A stretch of 64,000 nucleotides of DNA from Pseudomonas urmiensis (GCF_014268815.2 NZ_JABWRE020000001.1:1431001-1495000), one strand, 5' to 3'; positions 40,263 through 49,663 are shown, counted from the stretch's first letter. Numbers and translations: made by a program. The notes: generated by a model from the sequence alone, not told the origin.

Positions 40263-40420
40263 CTGGGTAACTTGAAAACGCTGAGAAGCGATCCGAGGAC
40301 GCTGAGTAGTGTGGCTCCGAACTCTACGAGTCCGACCGAGCTGCCCGGAGCGAATCGGTCTTTGGTCGCCAAGCGGCGAGGTGCCTGATCACTACACCAG
40401 CGGCGCTGTCCCGCGTCAAG

Positions 40421-42388
40421 TTATGCGTCCTTCGAGCGTTTGGACTTGGCCACCGGCTTGGTGCCCTTGCAATCCGGGTAGCGGGTGCACGACCAGAAGC
40501 TGCCGGTGCGGCCCTTGCGCTGGCGCATGGCGCTGCGGCAGACCGGGCAGTTCGGCCCTTTGACGGGAGGTGGGCGCAGGGCCAGCGAGGCGTGTGAGCG
40601 GACCAGGCGCGTCAACCACTCCGCCTGCTTGGCGAGAAAGGTGTCGACGCTCAATTGGCCCGCTTCAATGCGGTCCAGCGCCTGCTCCCACAGTGCCGTC
40701 AGCACCGGGTCAGCCACCTCCGGCGGCACTGCTTCAATCAAGGTGTGGGCTGCGGCCGATGCCGCCAGGCTGCGTTTCTTCTTGGTCAGATACCCGTGGT
40801 CGATCAGCCCCTGGATAATAGCCGCGCGGGTCGCTTCGGTACCCAGCCCGCAACTGTCTTTGAGCTTCTGCTTGAGGTGTGGGTCTGCCACCTGGTTGGC
40901 GATGGTTTTCATGGCCTTGACCAACGTGCCCTCCGTGTAAGCTTTGGGCGGCTGCGTACGCTGGGCCACGGCCGTGGCATCTTTCAACGCCACCACGGCG
41001 GATTCGCGTAGCGTGGGCAAACGCTGGGCCTGTTCGCCGACCTCGTCGCCGTGGTTTTCGTCGATCACCGCCTTCCAGCCACGCGCCAGGATCTGCTTGC
41101 CACGAGCCAGCAGAGCTTCGGTCCCGCTCTGCAGCAGCACCTGTGATTTCAAGTATTCGTGCTCCGGCAGAAACTGCGCCAGGTAGCGGGCGCGGATCAG
41201 CGCGTAGACCGCCTGCTCGCGCTCGGTGAGCTGGGCCAGGTCTAGGGAGACGGCAGTGGGGATTATGCCGTGGTGCGCGGTGATCTTGCTGCTGTTCCAG
41301 GCGCGAGAACGGCGGCAGGGGTCGACCTCTTGCAGTGCCTTACCCAGGGATGGGCTGGCGGCGGCCAAGGCTCGAAGGATTCGTGGCACCTCGTCGAGCA
41401 TGCTCTCGGGCAGGTAACCGCAGTCGGTGCGCGGGTAGGTCGTTGCCTTGTGGGTCTCGTACAGGGCTTGTGCGGTGGCCAATGTTTCCTGGGCGCCCAG
41501 ACCCAGTTTAGCGGAGCAGATCTCCTGCAAGGTGCCCAGGTCGAACGGTAGCGGCGGACCTTCGCGAACGTGCTCGACATCGATGCTCTGAACGCGCGCC
41601 GTCGCCTGCTGGTTCAGACGTCGAGCCGCTTGCTGCGCCGCGAGCTCTTCAGTGCAGTGGCCATCGGCGTCACAGGCTGTCTTCGGCGGCTGCCAACGCG
41701 CTTTGAAGGTGACGCCCTCAGTCTCCACTTGGGCATCGACAACCCAGAACGGCTGTGGCACAAAGCTCGCGATCGCCCGGTCTCGCTCCACCACCAAGCG
41801 CAGTGTCGGCGTCTGCACCCGCCCCACCGGCAGCAATCCCTCGAAGCCGGCGCGACGGCCGAGGAGGGTGAACAGCCGGCTCAGGTTGATGCCCACCAAC
41901 CAATCGGCTCGAGAGCGGGCCAATGCGCAGTGGTACAGCGGCAATGTCTGCTCACCCGGGCGTAATGCGGCCAAGGCGCGGCGGATTGAGGCATCGTCGA
42001 GTGCGGACAGCCACAGACGCGAGATCGATCCCTGGTACTGGCAGCGTTCGAGAATCTCACGGGCGATCATCTCGCCCTCGCGGTCTGCGTCTGTGGCAAT
42101 GATCACCTCGCTGCAGGTGCGCAGCAGTTGGCTGATCACCTTGAGCTGGCTGGCGACCTTGGGTTTGACCACTACTTTCCAGCGCGCGGGGATGATGGGT
42201 AGATGCTCAAGCGACCAGCGTTTGTAATCGCCATAGGCTTCCGGTGGCGCGGTCTCCAGCAGATGCCCGACGCACCACGTCACGGTAATGCCTTGCCCCA
42301 GCAGGCAGCCGTCGCTGCGACGATTGGCCTGTAGGACGCGGGCAATGTCCCGGGCTTGGGATGGTTTCTCGCAAATAAACAGGCGCAT
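40421..42388 (-). CDS. topB: DNA topoisomerase III, ICE copy
   Basis: Type IA topoisomerase of 655 residues. Visible are the N-terminal Toprim domain (FICEKPSQARDIARVL at the start; ATDADREGEMIAREIL near residue 95), the active-site Tyr region (TYPRTDCGYLPE), and a C-terminal zinc-binding domain (CPVCRSAMRQ, WSCTRYPDC). It relaxes single-stranded or decatenates DNA, and TopB homologues are standard in PFGI-1-class ICEs, where they probably help element replication or transfer. Length is normal for the family and all key motifs are present. Confidence 0.95.
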   Translation of the reverse strand: MRLFICEKPSQARDIARVLQANRRSDGCLLGQGITVTWCVGHLLETAPPEAYGDYKRWSLEHLPIIPARWKVVVKPKVASQLKVISQLLRTCSEVIIATDADREGEMIAREILERCQYQGSISRLWLSALDDASIRRALAALRPGEQTLPLYHCALARSRADWLVGINLSRLFTLLGRRAGFEGLLPVGRVQTPTLRLVVERDRAIASFVPQPFWVVDAQVETEGVTFKARWQPPKTACDADGHCTEELAAQQAARRLNQQATARVQSIDVEHVREGPPLPFDLGTLQEICSAKLGLGAQETLATAQALYETHKATTYPRTDCGYLPESMLDEVPRILRALAAASPSLGKALQEVDPCRRSRAWNSSKITAHHGIIPTAVSLDLAQLTEREQAVYALIRARYLAQFLPEHEYLKSQVLLQSGTEALLARGKQILARGWKAVIDENHGDEVGEQAQRLPTLRESAVVALKDATAVAQRTQPPKAYTEGTLVKAMKTIANQVADPHLKQKLKDSCGLGTEATRAAIIQGLIDHGYLTKKKRSLAASAAAHTLIEAVPPEVADPVLTALWEQALDRIEAGQLSVDTFLAKQAEWLTRLVRSHASLALRPPPVKGPNCPVCRSAMRQRKGRTGSFWSCTRYPDCKGTKPVAKSKRSKDA

Positions 42389-42486
42389 GGCTTGGCCCTC
42401 TCGGTGAATACCGACAGGGTGGCGGGGTGACTAGGGACTACTAGCAAAAATACGATGGCGCCGCGCTCATATCGGCGGGGAAAGGG

Positions 42487-42840
42487 CTATTTGCGCTGTG
42501 CGAGGTGGCTGGCCAGCGTTTGCAGAAACTGCAGGGCAAACTGCTTATCCGCTTCGCTCAGTTCCTTGATGATCGAGGTGATCTGCTGACCCTGATCCTG
42601 CGGGCGCGGACTGATGGCCAACAGCAACTCATCGGCAGGGCAGCCATACAGGTCGGCCAATCGCAGCAGCTTACTGACTGAGAGCTCGACCTCGCCACGT
42701 TCGAGCCGCGACACGGCTTCACCGGAGATCCCCAGGTGCTCGCCCACCTTCGCCTGGGTCAGATCGCGGGCGCGACGATACTTCGCCAGCTGGCGACCAA
42801 TGTGATGTGGGCTAGGCTCTTTCACTGGCAATGGGGGCAC
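42487..42840 (-). CDS. XRE-family helix-turn-helix regulator
   Basis: DNA-binding regulator with an HTH of the XRE/cI type (LAKYRRARDLTQAKVGEHLG, then SGEAVSRLERGEVE), followed by a short C-terminal region. The start is uncertain: GTG at 42840, TTG at 42831 and GTG at 42825 are all in frame, and a longer frame extends to 42984 without a good ribosome-binding site. It lies between topB and ssb and probably controls the ICE maintenance genes. Confidence 0.82.
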   Translation of the reverse strand: MPPLPVKEPSPHHIGRQLAKYRRARDLTQAKVGEHLGISGEAVSRLERGEVELSVSKLLRLADLYGCPADELLLAISPRPQDQGQQITSIIKELSEADKQFALQFLQTLASHLAQRK

Positions 42841-42971
42841 TCTCCAATTCGACCCATATGGTCGACCAGCCACCCAAAGATATGAACGACCTGAAAGGTT
42901 GACTGCCAACCCTATGAGGCGTATCACCGAAAATACCTGTAAGACCCGCCCGTCACTACGGAGGCAAGCCC

Positions 42972-43199
42972 TTGCACGGATCAAACCAGAGTCAGACGGA
43001 TGCGCTAGCGATCAAGGCCTACGAGTTATTCATGGCCACCCACCTGGAACCGGACAATGCCGAGGCGCGTGCCACGTTGATCGCCTGGGTTCAGGAGAGC
43101 CCGGAGCACTGGCAGGCGTTCCTTGCCCTGGACCAGTACCTGGCAGAGGTATCGCACGTGTTGCACGGCGATGGGGAAGGGAGGTCGCGACGGAACTGA
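42972..43199 (+). CDS. Small protein resembling the FecR N-terminal (DUF4880) domain
   Basis: Protein of 75 residues on the strand opposite to its neighbours. It would start with TTG, placed by GGAGG seven bases upstream. The sequence (AYELFMATHLEPDNAEARATL, AWVQESPEHWQAFLALDQYLAEV) has the pattern of the cytoplasmic N-terminal domain of FecR-type anti-sigma factors, including the SPEHxxAF motif. No transmembrane or periplasmic part follows. It may be a free-standing relic, or a small regulator that binds a FecI-type sigma factor. Confidence 0.55.
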   Translation: MHGSNQSQTDALAIKAYELFMATHLEPDNAEARATLIAWVQESPEHWQAFLALDQYLAEVSHVLHGDGEGRSRRN

Positions 43200-43293
43200 A
43201 CAGCGGCCGATAGCCGGGATTGCCCGCCGAGCAGGGCGTACGAACCCCAGTGGTATCGCGCGGCGGGCGCTTGCTCCAATGAGTACCACCTGA

Positions 43294-43722
43294 TCAACCG
43301 GCCTTGCGTGGGGCTTTCTTGCCGCCCCCCTTGCGTCCGGAACCGGCGTTTTCCTGCGCTTTTTCACGCATGGACACCGACGCCAGGCGGTGCGGCAGGA
43401 TGCCGATGCGCCGAGCCTCCACCTTGAAGGTCACCCGCGCGTTGTCCTCGCTGTCCTCCCATTCCTCCTTGACCGTGCGGCCCTCAACCAGGATCCGCAT
43501 GCCTTTCTGGTACAAGGTGCTCCAGTGCTCGGCGTCGCGGTGCCACAACTCGACCGGGGCCCAGTAGCCGCCGCGGTCTTCGTAACCACCTTCACGCGGC
43601 ACCGGGTTGTCGAAGTAGACGTTTAACCGCAGCAAGCGCCGCGGTTCATCCGGGTTGGTGTTGAACTCCTGAAATTCCGGCACGTTGCCGATGTTGCCTT
43701 CGCCAACAAATAACGTACTCAT
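43294..43722 (-). CDS. ssb: Single-stranded DNA-binding protein, ICE type
   Basis: Protein of 142 residues with an OB-fold pattern (RRLLRLNVYFDNP, APVELWHRDAEHW, GMRILVEGRTVKEEW) and a basic C-terminal tail rich in Lys and Gly in place of the acidic tip of chromosomal SSB. AGGAG precedes the ATG. It belongs to the maintenance run with DUF3158 and TIGR03761 proteins, and would protect single-stranded element DNA during transfer or replication. Confidence 0.88.
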   Translation of the reverse strand: MSTLFVGEGNIGNVPEFQEFNTNPDEPRRLLRLNVYFDNPVPREGGYEDRGGYWAPVELWHRDAEHWSTLYQKGMRILVEGRTVKEEWEDSEDNARVTFKVEARRIGILPHRLASVSMREKAQENAGSGRKGGGKKAPRKAG

Positions 43723-43726
43723 GGGG

Positions 43727-44221
43727 CTACTCCTCGGTGGGGGAACAGGAAAGGGCGTGTTCGGCGGCCTCGAGCTTGCAGACCCCGCTACTGGCTTGGC
43801 GATACAGCGATTGCAGGCTGCTCATCTGCAGGTTCAGCACCACGCGGTTGGTCTCCAGTTGATACAGCGCCTGCCGCAGCTCCGGGTGCAGGTGCGGATG
43901 AACCACTGCTGCCTGCCACACCTGCACGCCCATGCGCTGAAAGTCCGGACTGCGCCAGCGCAGGAAGTCGGTGCCCGTCGCGCTGTGCTGGATGACCAGT
44001 CGCAGGTCCAGCAAAACGAATGGCGGTTGCGCCATGATCGCCAGCATCACCCCCATCAGCTCGGCGACCTGGGTGCGCAGGCGCAGGATCGTGTCGGCGA
44101 ACTGCTGCAGCTCCCCCTTACCCTTAAAAGGCTTTAAAAGGCCTTTTAGGGAGGCACCTTGTGCGAACTCGCGATAGGCATCCGTCGACAAGCGTCGGGC
44201 AATCGCCTCAGCCAAGGTCAT
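43727..44221 (-). CDS. DUF3158-family ICE protein
   Basis: Protein of 164 residues that overlaps the upstream gene by four bases (ATGA) and ends four bases before ssb. Sequence and position between the TIGR03761-like gene and ssb match DUF3158 proteins of PFGI-1-type elements. It appears soluble, with a helical central region (about residues 35-70). The function is unknown; conserved linkage suggests a part in ICE replication. Confidence 0.8.
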   Translation of the reverse strand: MTLAEAIARRLSTDAYREFAQGASLKGLLKPFKGKGELQQFADTILRLRTQVAELMGVMLAIMAQPPFVLLDLRLVIQHSATGTDFLRWRSPDFQRMGVQVWQAAVVHPHLHPELRQALYQLETNRVVLNLQMSSLQSLYRQASSGVCKLEAAEHALSCSPTEE

Positions 44222-44973
44222 GCCTCACCCCCTTCGTCGGAGACATCCGGTAGAGGTGGGGCCTCGGCCTCCAGCGATTCAGGCGGCTCAGTTAGAGAGC
44301 CCGCGCTGGTGCGCACAATCGGAGGCGCGAACTGGGAGCGGCGGGTGCCTTCCAGAATATCCAAGGGCGGCGTGCCAAACTTCTCGAGGGCTTCACGGGC
44401 CCGGGCGTTGTTGGCGGCCATATCACCCCGAGTGACGCCCGCCAGGCGGTAGTTCTGGGCCAGGCCGAGCAGGCTGCGTAGGTGATGGGCCCCGCCATCA
44501 ATCCAGCTTTCCATGTCGACCCGGCCGATCAGCGCGGTGTGGTGGGCGAGCAGAACACGACGGACCAGGGTGTCGTAATCGGTGAGCAGGTAGACCGCGA
44601 GAAAACCGAGCTGGCTGCCGATGTACAGCGGCAGCGTCACCGGGTGGATATTGAGGTTGTCACCGACATCGACCTGGGTGGGCAGGTCGCGCTCCACCTG
44701 GCTGACCTGGTGGACCAAATTGCGCACCTCGGCCTTGGTCTGCAGCAGCTTTTCTTCCAGCTGCAGCATGAACCAGTCGGCGTAGGGGTCATCCTGGCTG
44801 CTGGCTTGCTTGAGCAGATTGGTGACGGCGATGTAGCCAGGCATGCCGAGGATGGGATGCACGCCCTCGCGCCGGGAGCGACCCTGCCACAGCCGCGCCG
44901 CATGATGGGTGTGCAGGGTCAGGGTGATGCTGCTACGCAGGGACCCCAGGTTGAGTTGGTAGTGATCGGCCAT
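44218..44973 (-). CDS. TIGR03761 (PFL_4669) family ICE protein
   Basis: Protein of 251 residues. The ATG at 44973 follows GAGG at suitable spacing and opens MADHYQLNLGSL; the longer frame to 45042 is less likely. Conserved stretches include TLHTHHAARLWQGR, ILGMPGYIAV and LAGVTRGDMAANNARAREAL, which I associate with this ICE family. The acidic Pro/Glu-rich C-terminus is probably disordered. Always found in the element's replication/maintenance block; biochemical role unknown. Confidence 0.83.
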   Translation of the reverse strand: MADHYQLNLGSLRSSITLTLHTHHAARLWQGRSRREGVHPILGMPGYIAVTNLLKQASSQDDPYADWFMLQLEEKLLQTKAEVRNLVHQVSQVERDLPTQVDVGDNLNIHPVTLPLYIGSQLGFLAVYLLTDYDTLVRRVLLAHHTALIGRVDMESWIDGGAHHLRSLLGLAQNYRLAGVTRGDMAANNARAREALEKFGTPPLDILEGTRRSQFAPPIVRTSAGSLTEPPESLEAEAPPLPDVSDEGGEA

Positions 44974-45123
44974 CGCCAGTACCTCGCCGTCGGAATGACG
45001 CCGACGATGGCCTAATCCGTGAAGGTCTACGAGCATCAACACGAAGATGATCAGGTCACATTTTTCCGGCTGTGGACGTCGCTGGAAATGATCGCATTGG
45101 CATTGATTCCACCGACGTCCAGC

Positions 45124-46341
45124 CTACGTCGGCGCACTGACCCCGCGACAGCGTTGCTTCAGCTCCTCGAGGCAGGAGAGGGCCAGGGGAGAGGCAGTAC
45201 GCTGACCGCTGCGGCGAGGTGGTTCGCTGGATGGCTGCGACAAACGTTCGAACATCGCCGTCCGCGAAGAGGCGGGCGCCGAGGCCGACGCTTCAGCGCG
45301 GGCGGCCCACAAGGTGAATTCACCCTGACAAGCGCGTTTGATCAAACCCATCAGGTAGGCGACCGGTTTGCGGATCTCTCCGCGGGCACAGCGCACCGCT
45401 GCTTCGTTGATTACCGCTTGTTGCTGTTCCGGCTCGAGCTGACGCATCGCCTGGGAGGCCATGCGTCGCTCGGTCGGGTTTAGCGGTAAGTCTTCGGGCC
45501 ATCGCGCTCGACCAAATTCCACTTGCCCCAGTACCGTACTTTTTTTGCTTTTGTCTTTCTGTACTGTACGGCCAGCGTCGGCATTCCGAACATCAGCTGA
45601 AACCGGTGCTTTGCCGCAGGGTTCGGAATCAGTTACTGCGGCGCCAAAATCCCGAACGGTGTGACGCTCGCCAGGTTCGGAATTTCCCATATCGCTACAC
45701 GTCAGCGGCAGCGTCTGCTGTTGCACCGGCGGTTCAGCTGCTACTAGCCGATCCTTGTCGACCCGGGCCACCTGCGTATCGGCCTGGATTTCTTCAATGA
45801 CGTGCTGTGTCACATCCCGCACGCCTTTGGTGGCGTGGCTGAGATTCTGCTGCAGCAGTGTCGCATAGCCGTTGTCGAGTTCGAGCTGCTCGGCCGGGGT
45901 CAACGGATCGCCGTGCAGCACGTAGACACAGCCACGCAGGCAGCCCTGGGCATCACGTGAGCGGTCGACCAGGCTAAGCCAGCGAGTGGTGCGCAAGACA
46001 TTGAGTGCGCGGGCGATGGTCTCGCGTGAGGCTTGGGTGCCGCACGGACTGGTGGCTAGATACGGTTGCAGGTCTTGGTAGCGCGGGGTTCTGACCTTGC
46101 GCTCGGTGATGAGCCAGCGCAGCACCTGCCAGGTATTGCGTTCCAGGGGTGTCAGTCGACGATCCAGCAGCAGCTCCATCGGCAGCGGATTGTTGTCGCC
46201 GTAGTAGATGGTGCGCACCGCTGGCGTCTCATCGGCCTCGGCCAGCTTGGCCTGCGCCGCTTGCCATTCATTTCGCCGGCGCAGTGCGTCGTAGCACTGG
46301 CGCACCACGTCCTGCCAGTCGACTTCGTAGAAACTCAGCAC
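45124..46341 (-). CDS. STY4528-family island replication protein
   Basis: Protein of 405 residues. The N-terminal half carries a winged-helix-like region (LTPLERNTWQVLRWLITE, then SRETIARALNVLRTTRWLSLV), as in replication initiators and their regulators. The middle (about residues 210-275) is low in order, and the C-terminal part has a helical segment (NPTERRMASQAMRQLEPEQ) followed by VAYLMGLIKRACQGEF. The pattern agrees with STY4528-type 'pathogenicity island replication' proteins next to DUF2857 and ParB genes. It overlaps the DUF2857 gene by seven bases. A role in autonomous replication of the excised element is inferred. Confidence 0.82.
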   Translation of the reverse strand: MLSFYEVDWQDVVRQCYDALRRRNEWQAAQAKLAEADETPAVRTIYYGDNNPLPMELLLDRRLTPLERNTWQVLRWLITERKVRTPRYQDLQPYLATSPCGTQASRETIARALNVLRTTRWLSLVDRSRDAQGCLRGCVYVLHGDPLTPAEQLELDNGYATLLQQNLSHATKGVRDVTQHVIEEIQADTQVARVDKDRLVAAEPPVQQQTLPLTCSDMGNSEPGERHTVRDFGAAVTDSEPCGKAPVSADVRNADAGRTVQKDKSKKSTVLGQVEFGRARWPEDLPLNPTERRMASQAMRQLEPEQQQAVINEAAVRCARGEIRKPVAYLMGLIKRACQGEFTLWAARAEASASAPASSRTAMFERLSQPSSEPPRRSGQRTASPLALSCLEELKQRCRGVSAPT

Positions 46342-46886
46342 GGTGCACCTCCGTACAGTTCGACCTGCTGCCAGACCAGGGTCAGCGTGATGTGTTGTTC
46401 CTCGGCCAGCATCATCATCGTGTCCAGAGGGTCATTGTCAGGGTCCTCCGCCCGCAGTTGGCTCCATCGGTTCCACACCGCATGCTCTTGGGCTTCGCTC
46501 AGCTGAACCGGTCGGCCGCGGTGGGTCTCGATCTTCAGCACGCGTCGGCGCAAGGCGGTTTCCGAGTGGTCCAGACCAAAGCAGCGGTACATGATGTTGG
46601 AGCTCGCTCCGAGCTTAAGCGCCCGGTTGATCAGCCGTTCGTTCTGCTCGTCACGTTCGGCCTGGGCGATCAGGCGACGCAGCACCGTGGTATCGACCTT
46701 TACTTCCACCCAGGCGATCGACGAATGCGCCAGGTGCGAAAGGGTGGTCGGCGGCAGAGACTGCAACACCTCGATGTCCTCATCGGCCAGCCCCAGGGCT
46801 TTGCAGCGCTGCAGCCGGCCATGGCGCAGCTCATGCAGCACCTGGTTCAACATGGCATGGTTCAACAGATTGAAGGTCGTGCTCAT
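46335..46886 (-). CDS. DUF2857-family ICE protein
   Basis: Protein of 183 residues. The ATG at 46886 has GAGGAG seven bases upstream, preferred over the ATG five codons earlier. The sequence (MLNQVLHELRHGRLQRCKALGL; YRCFGLDHSETALRRRVLKI) fits DUF2857, whose members lie between parB and STY4528-type genes in island elements and have a helix-turn-helix-like core. Probably a DNA-binding regulator or replication factor. Confidence 0.83.
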   Translation of the reverse strand: MSTTFNLLNHAMLNQVLHELRHGRLQRCKALGLADEDIEVLQSLPPTTLSHLAHSSIAWVEVKVDTTVLRRLIAQAERDEQNERLINRALKLGASSNIMYRCFGLDHSETALRRRVLKIETHRGRPVQLSEAQEHAVWNRWSQLRAEDPDNDPLDTMMMLAEEQHITLTLVWQQVELYGGAPC

Positions 46887-46902
46887 GAGGCAACTCCTCA
46901 CG

Positions 46903-48441
46903 TTAACGAGTGGTCGACAGCGTCAGCTGAATGAGCTGCCGGGCGTGGCGAATCAGTGTGAACAGTTGCTCGAGTTGGGCGTCGGGGAGTCGCTCGAGAC
47001 CCACCGTGAGCGCAGGTCGCTCGGCACAGGGGAGGTCATAGGCACCAATCAGCAGTTGTCCGAAGAGGGCGGAGGGTAACTGTTGGCGCTCTTTCCAGCT
47101 GACGTCTTCCTGCAGCCGTAGCAGCGCTGATAGCAGCAGTTGAATGCCGGTGTGACGGGCACTCATCTGTTCGCGGTGTTCGGGTGCCAGTGTGAAACCC
47201 AGGCCATCCGCATGTGGGCTGACCATGGCATGGGCATCGGCATACGCGGCTAGTTCGGAGGCCAGCGTGGCGCAGCGCTTACGCAAAGTGATAAGGTCAT
47301 CCTCTACCAAAGTCTGGAGTGGTGCCGAGTCAACCGGTACATGAACAAGTTCAGGTGCGTCTGACTTTTCACCCCGCGGCGGTTCGTCAATCAGTGCCTG
47401 GCGGATGTGGGGAAGACGTGGCGTTTGAAACGGGGGTGGGTCGCCGTCACTATCTTCCTTATCAGCGCTGGGAAATTCGGACGCTGGTTTGGGGACCTCT
47501 TCCATAAACAATGACTCTGGCGTTGCATCGGGGGGTAGGTCCTGGAGCAGGCGCGGGGCGGTACTCGACTGAAGCGGCGAGGGTTGGTGTTCCTGGTGCA
47601 ACTCCAGGGCCAGCAGTCGAGGTGTCTGCTTGAGGATCTCCGACATCCTGGCCAGCAGTTCGTCCTGCAACTCGCCCGTATCCAGCTCTGGCTTATCACT
47701 GTCATACATCGACAGTACTTCGAGCCAGAGCTGCACGAACTGTAGGGCGTCGCCGAAGTGCTGGTTCCAGATTGATTCCGCCCGCCGTCTCAAGCTGATG
47801 AGCCGTGCGATGGTAGGTTTGCCGAGACCGGCGTACAGAATTTGAGGGATTGCAGGGAGCAGGTACTCAAGCGTGTCGAACATGCGGCTGATCTGCGATT
47901 GTGAGATCGGATAGCCGCCTTGGCTCAGGCGTAAAGAGAGCTCGCGTTGACTCAGTGATTCATCACTCCCCTGAAGCATGCCCTGCAGTTGCGCCACCGC
48001 CAGCGCCCGCTCAATGAAGGTGAGCTGTCCATGCAGATCGCTTTCGGCCAGGTGCCCGAGCAATGTATGCGCCTCGGACTGCCAAGGCCGGAACAGGCAG
48101 TGGATGCGGAAAAAACGTTCTTCGCGGGTTTCCTGCCAGAGTTCGCCAAGGATACTCAGGCGCGTATTGCCACCGTTACGGATGATGAAATGCGGTTCGC
48201 TAGGGCGGCGTGTGATGGACGGTGGCTGGTCCAGCCCACGTTCGCGGATCGAAGCCTTGATGTCGTCGTAAAGAGGGTTGCGCACCACGCGTGGGTTCAG
48301 CTCGTACGGGCGCAGTTGCTCAAGGCTGACCACCATCGGGGTATCAGCGATTGGTACGGACGAAACCTCGCGGCCGCGGTTTTGTGGAAAATGTGCCTGC
48401 TGCAGCTGACGCGTAATGTCTTCGGACGTTGGCGGTTTCAT
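46903..48441 (-). CDS. parB: ParB-family partition protein of the ICE
   Basis: Protein of 512 residues. The ATG at 48441 follows GGAGG, so the frame beginning at 48585 overstates the length. The ParB/Srx core is visible: LEQLRPYELNPRVVRNPLYD, a GxxRLSIL-type box (NGGNTRLSILGELW), and an HTH region (QRELSLRLSQGGYPISQSQISR). A long C-terminal part (about residues 260-512) with acidic linkers is typical of the large ParB proteins of PFGI-1-class elements. With ParA it would keep the element stably inherited. Fifteen bases separate it from parA. Confidence 0.9.
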   Translation of the reverse strand: MKPPTSEDITRQLQQAHFPQNRGREVSSVPIADTPMVVSLEQLRPYELNPRVVRNPLYDDIKASIRERGLDQPPSITRRPSEPHFIIRNGGNTRLSILGELWQETREERFFRIHCLFRPWQSEAHTLLGHLAESDLHGQLTFIERALAVAQLQGMLQGSDESLSQRELSLRLSQGGYPISQSQISRMFDTLEYLLPAIPQILYAGLGKPTIARLISLRRRAESIWNQHFGDALQFVQLWLEVLSMYDSDKPELDTGELQDELLARMSEILKQTPRLLALELHQEHQPSPLQSSTAPRLLQDLPPDATPESLFMEEVPKPASEFPSADKEDSDGDPPPFQTPRLPHIRQALIDEPPRGEKSDAPELVHVPVDSAPLQTLVEDDLITLRKRCATLASELAAYADAHAMVSPHADGLGFTLAPEHREQMSARHTGIQLLLSALLRLQEDVSWKERQQLPSALFGQLLIGAYDLPCAERPALTVGLERLPDAQLEQLFTLIRHARQLIQLTLSTTR

Positions 48442-48455
48442 TACCCATCCTCCGT

Positions 48456-49334
48456 TTATCCGCGACGTACGAGGTCGTGCCCAGCAGACTTTTGGTTTGG
48501 CACGTGCACTTCCAAGGCCAGAAGATGTTCGGCCCTCTGAGGAAAGAGCTCGACTGCCAGTGCGTGCATTACCTGGGCAGCGCAAGGACTGCGGCTACCA
48601 GAAGTTGGCGTGGGTTCCACTCGGTGCACAGGAAGCCCCAGCGAGGCGGCATTTGTGTAGGCCACGCGGTCGGGAATCGTCGTGGTGCAAACGGTGACAT
48701 GCGGATCCGCTTGAAAGGAAGCTTGCAGGCTCTGCATGATCAAGCGGGTGTCGCGGCGATTGGCATTGACCTGGTTGAGCAGCAGCTTTACTGACGGCAA
48801 GGCGACCCCCAGGTAGCGGTAGGGCTCCAATTCTTCGAACAGACCCAGCGTGCCGCGGCGCAGTTCGCGTGCAGCAAGCATTTCCGGTGGTACCGGGCAC
48901 AGCGCGCAGTCGGTAGCAAGGATCACCATCTCGACCACGACGCTGCGTGCACCTTGGGTATCGATGATCAACACATCGTACTCATCCTCGAATGCGGACA
49001 GCAGGTTACGCAGCCGCAGGCGGCCATCGGCTGCGTGTAACAGCAGAGTGCTGATGTGCCCGGCGCGGTCGTTGGATACGATCAAGTCCAGGCGTGGAAT
49101 GACGGTACTGGAAATCACCAAGTCTGCCGTCGTAAGCCCCTGTGCGATGAGTTCGTAGCTACCCGCTTCACGGGGTTCCCTCAAGCTGTAGTAACTGGAC
49201 AGGGTGGGCTGGCTGTCCAAATCCAGCAGCAATACACGAAGGCCGGCATCGGCGAGCAATCCACCCAGGTTAGCGGCGACGGTGGTCTTGCCCGCCCCGC
49301 CCTTGGTTGAGATGAGCGAAAGGACGTCCATCAT
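48456..49334 (-). CDS. parA: ParA-family partition ATPase of the ICE
   Basis: Protein of 292 residues with the deviant Walker A of ParA/MinD proteins at the N-terminus (STKGGAGKTTVAANLGG), Walker A' (LLLDLDSQPTLSSYY) and a Walker B-like VLIIDTQGARS. A second ATG one codon in is possible. The gene starts at the stop of the AlpA-like gene, so the two are coupled. It pairs with parB for element maintenance. The C-terminal ~20 residues are basic and may be an extension past the usual fold. Confidence 0.93.
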   Translation of the reverse strand: MMDVLSLISTKGGAGKTTVAANLGGLLADAGLRVLLLDLDSQPTLSSYYSLREPREAGSYELIAQGLTTADLVISSTVIPRLDLIVSNDRAGHISTLLLHAADGRLRLRNLLSAFEDEYDVLIIDTQGARSVVVEMVILATDCALCPVPPEMLAARELRRGTLGLFEELEPYRYLGVALPSVKLLLNQVNANRRDTRLIMQSLQASFQADPHVTVCTTTIPDRVAYTNAASLGLPVHRVEPTPTSGSRSPCAAQVMHALAVELFPQRAEHLLALEVHVPNQKSAGHDLVRRG

Positions 49335-49550
49335 TCAGTTCCCGCTGGACAGCCGGTCTTGAACCCACTGCTCGATTTCCAGCGAATCCCAGCCTACGGC
49401 GCGGGTGCCTATGCGTCGACACTGCGGAAACTGGCCGGCCTTCATCAGGTTGTAGATGTGCGAACGTTTGAAGCCGGTTTTCTGCTCCACTTCATCGCGG
49501 CGCATGATGTGGCGGTCGGCATTGAGGGGGGAAGGGCAGGTCGGTTGCAT
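49335..49550 (-). CDS. AlpA-family excision/transcription regulator
   Basis: Protein of 71 residues of the AlpA/MerR-like winged-helix type (MRRDEVEQKTGFKRSHIYNL, then GQFPQCRRIGTRAVGW, then EIEQWVQDRL), preceded by AAGGAG. Such proteins act as recombination directionality factors or activate integrase expression in islands. Here it is the second gene of the maintenance operon and is coupled to parA. The integrase it might regulate is not in the window. Confidence 0.9.
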   Translation of the reverse strand: MQPTCPSPLNADRHIMRRDEVEQKTGFKRSHIYNLMKAGQFPQCRRIGTRAVGWDSLEIEQWVQDRLSSGN

Positions 49551-49663
49551 GATGTCACTCCTTAGCGCCGGGTGGTGCGTGGTGGGATGTGACAGTCAGT
49601 GAAGGCTCATCGAGGCGAAAAAACATTGTCAGGCAATGGCGGGCATTGCCTGACAATGCTGCG

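Larger units (their letters stand above)
39678..40420. other. 743-bp gene-free stretch between topB and the STY4534-like gene
   Basis: No convincing gene is present: the short open frames here lack ribosome-binding sites and recognisable motifs. The stretch holds a terminator-like hairpin and a large perfect inverted repeat (both listed separately). In ICEs a long non-coding gap with strong dyad symmetry may carry an origin of transfer or replication, or a regulatory RNA. Confidence 0.6.

Noticed and set aside
39802..40372. Short open frames in the 743-bp ICE gap
   Set aside because: They overlap each other on both strands, lack ribosome-binding sites and motifs, and cover the inverted repeat and terminator-like structures.
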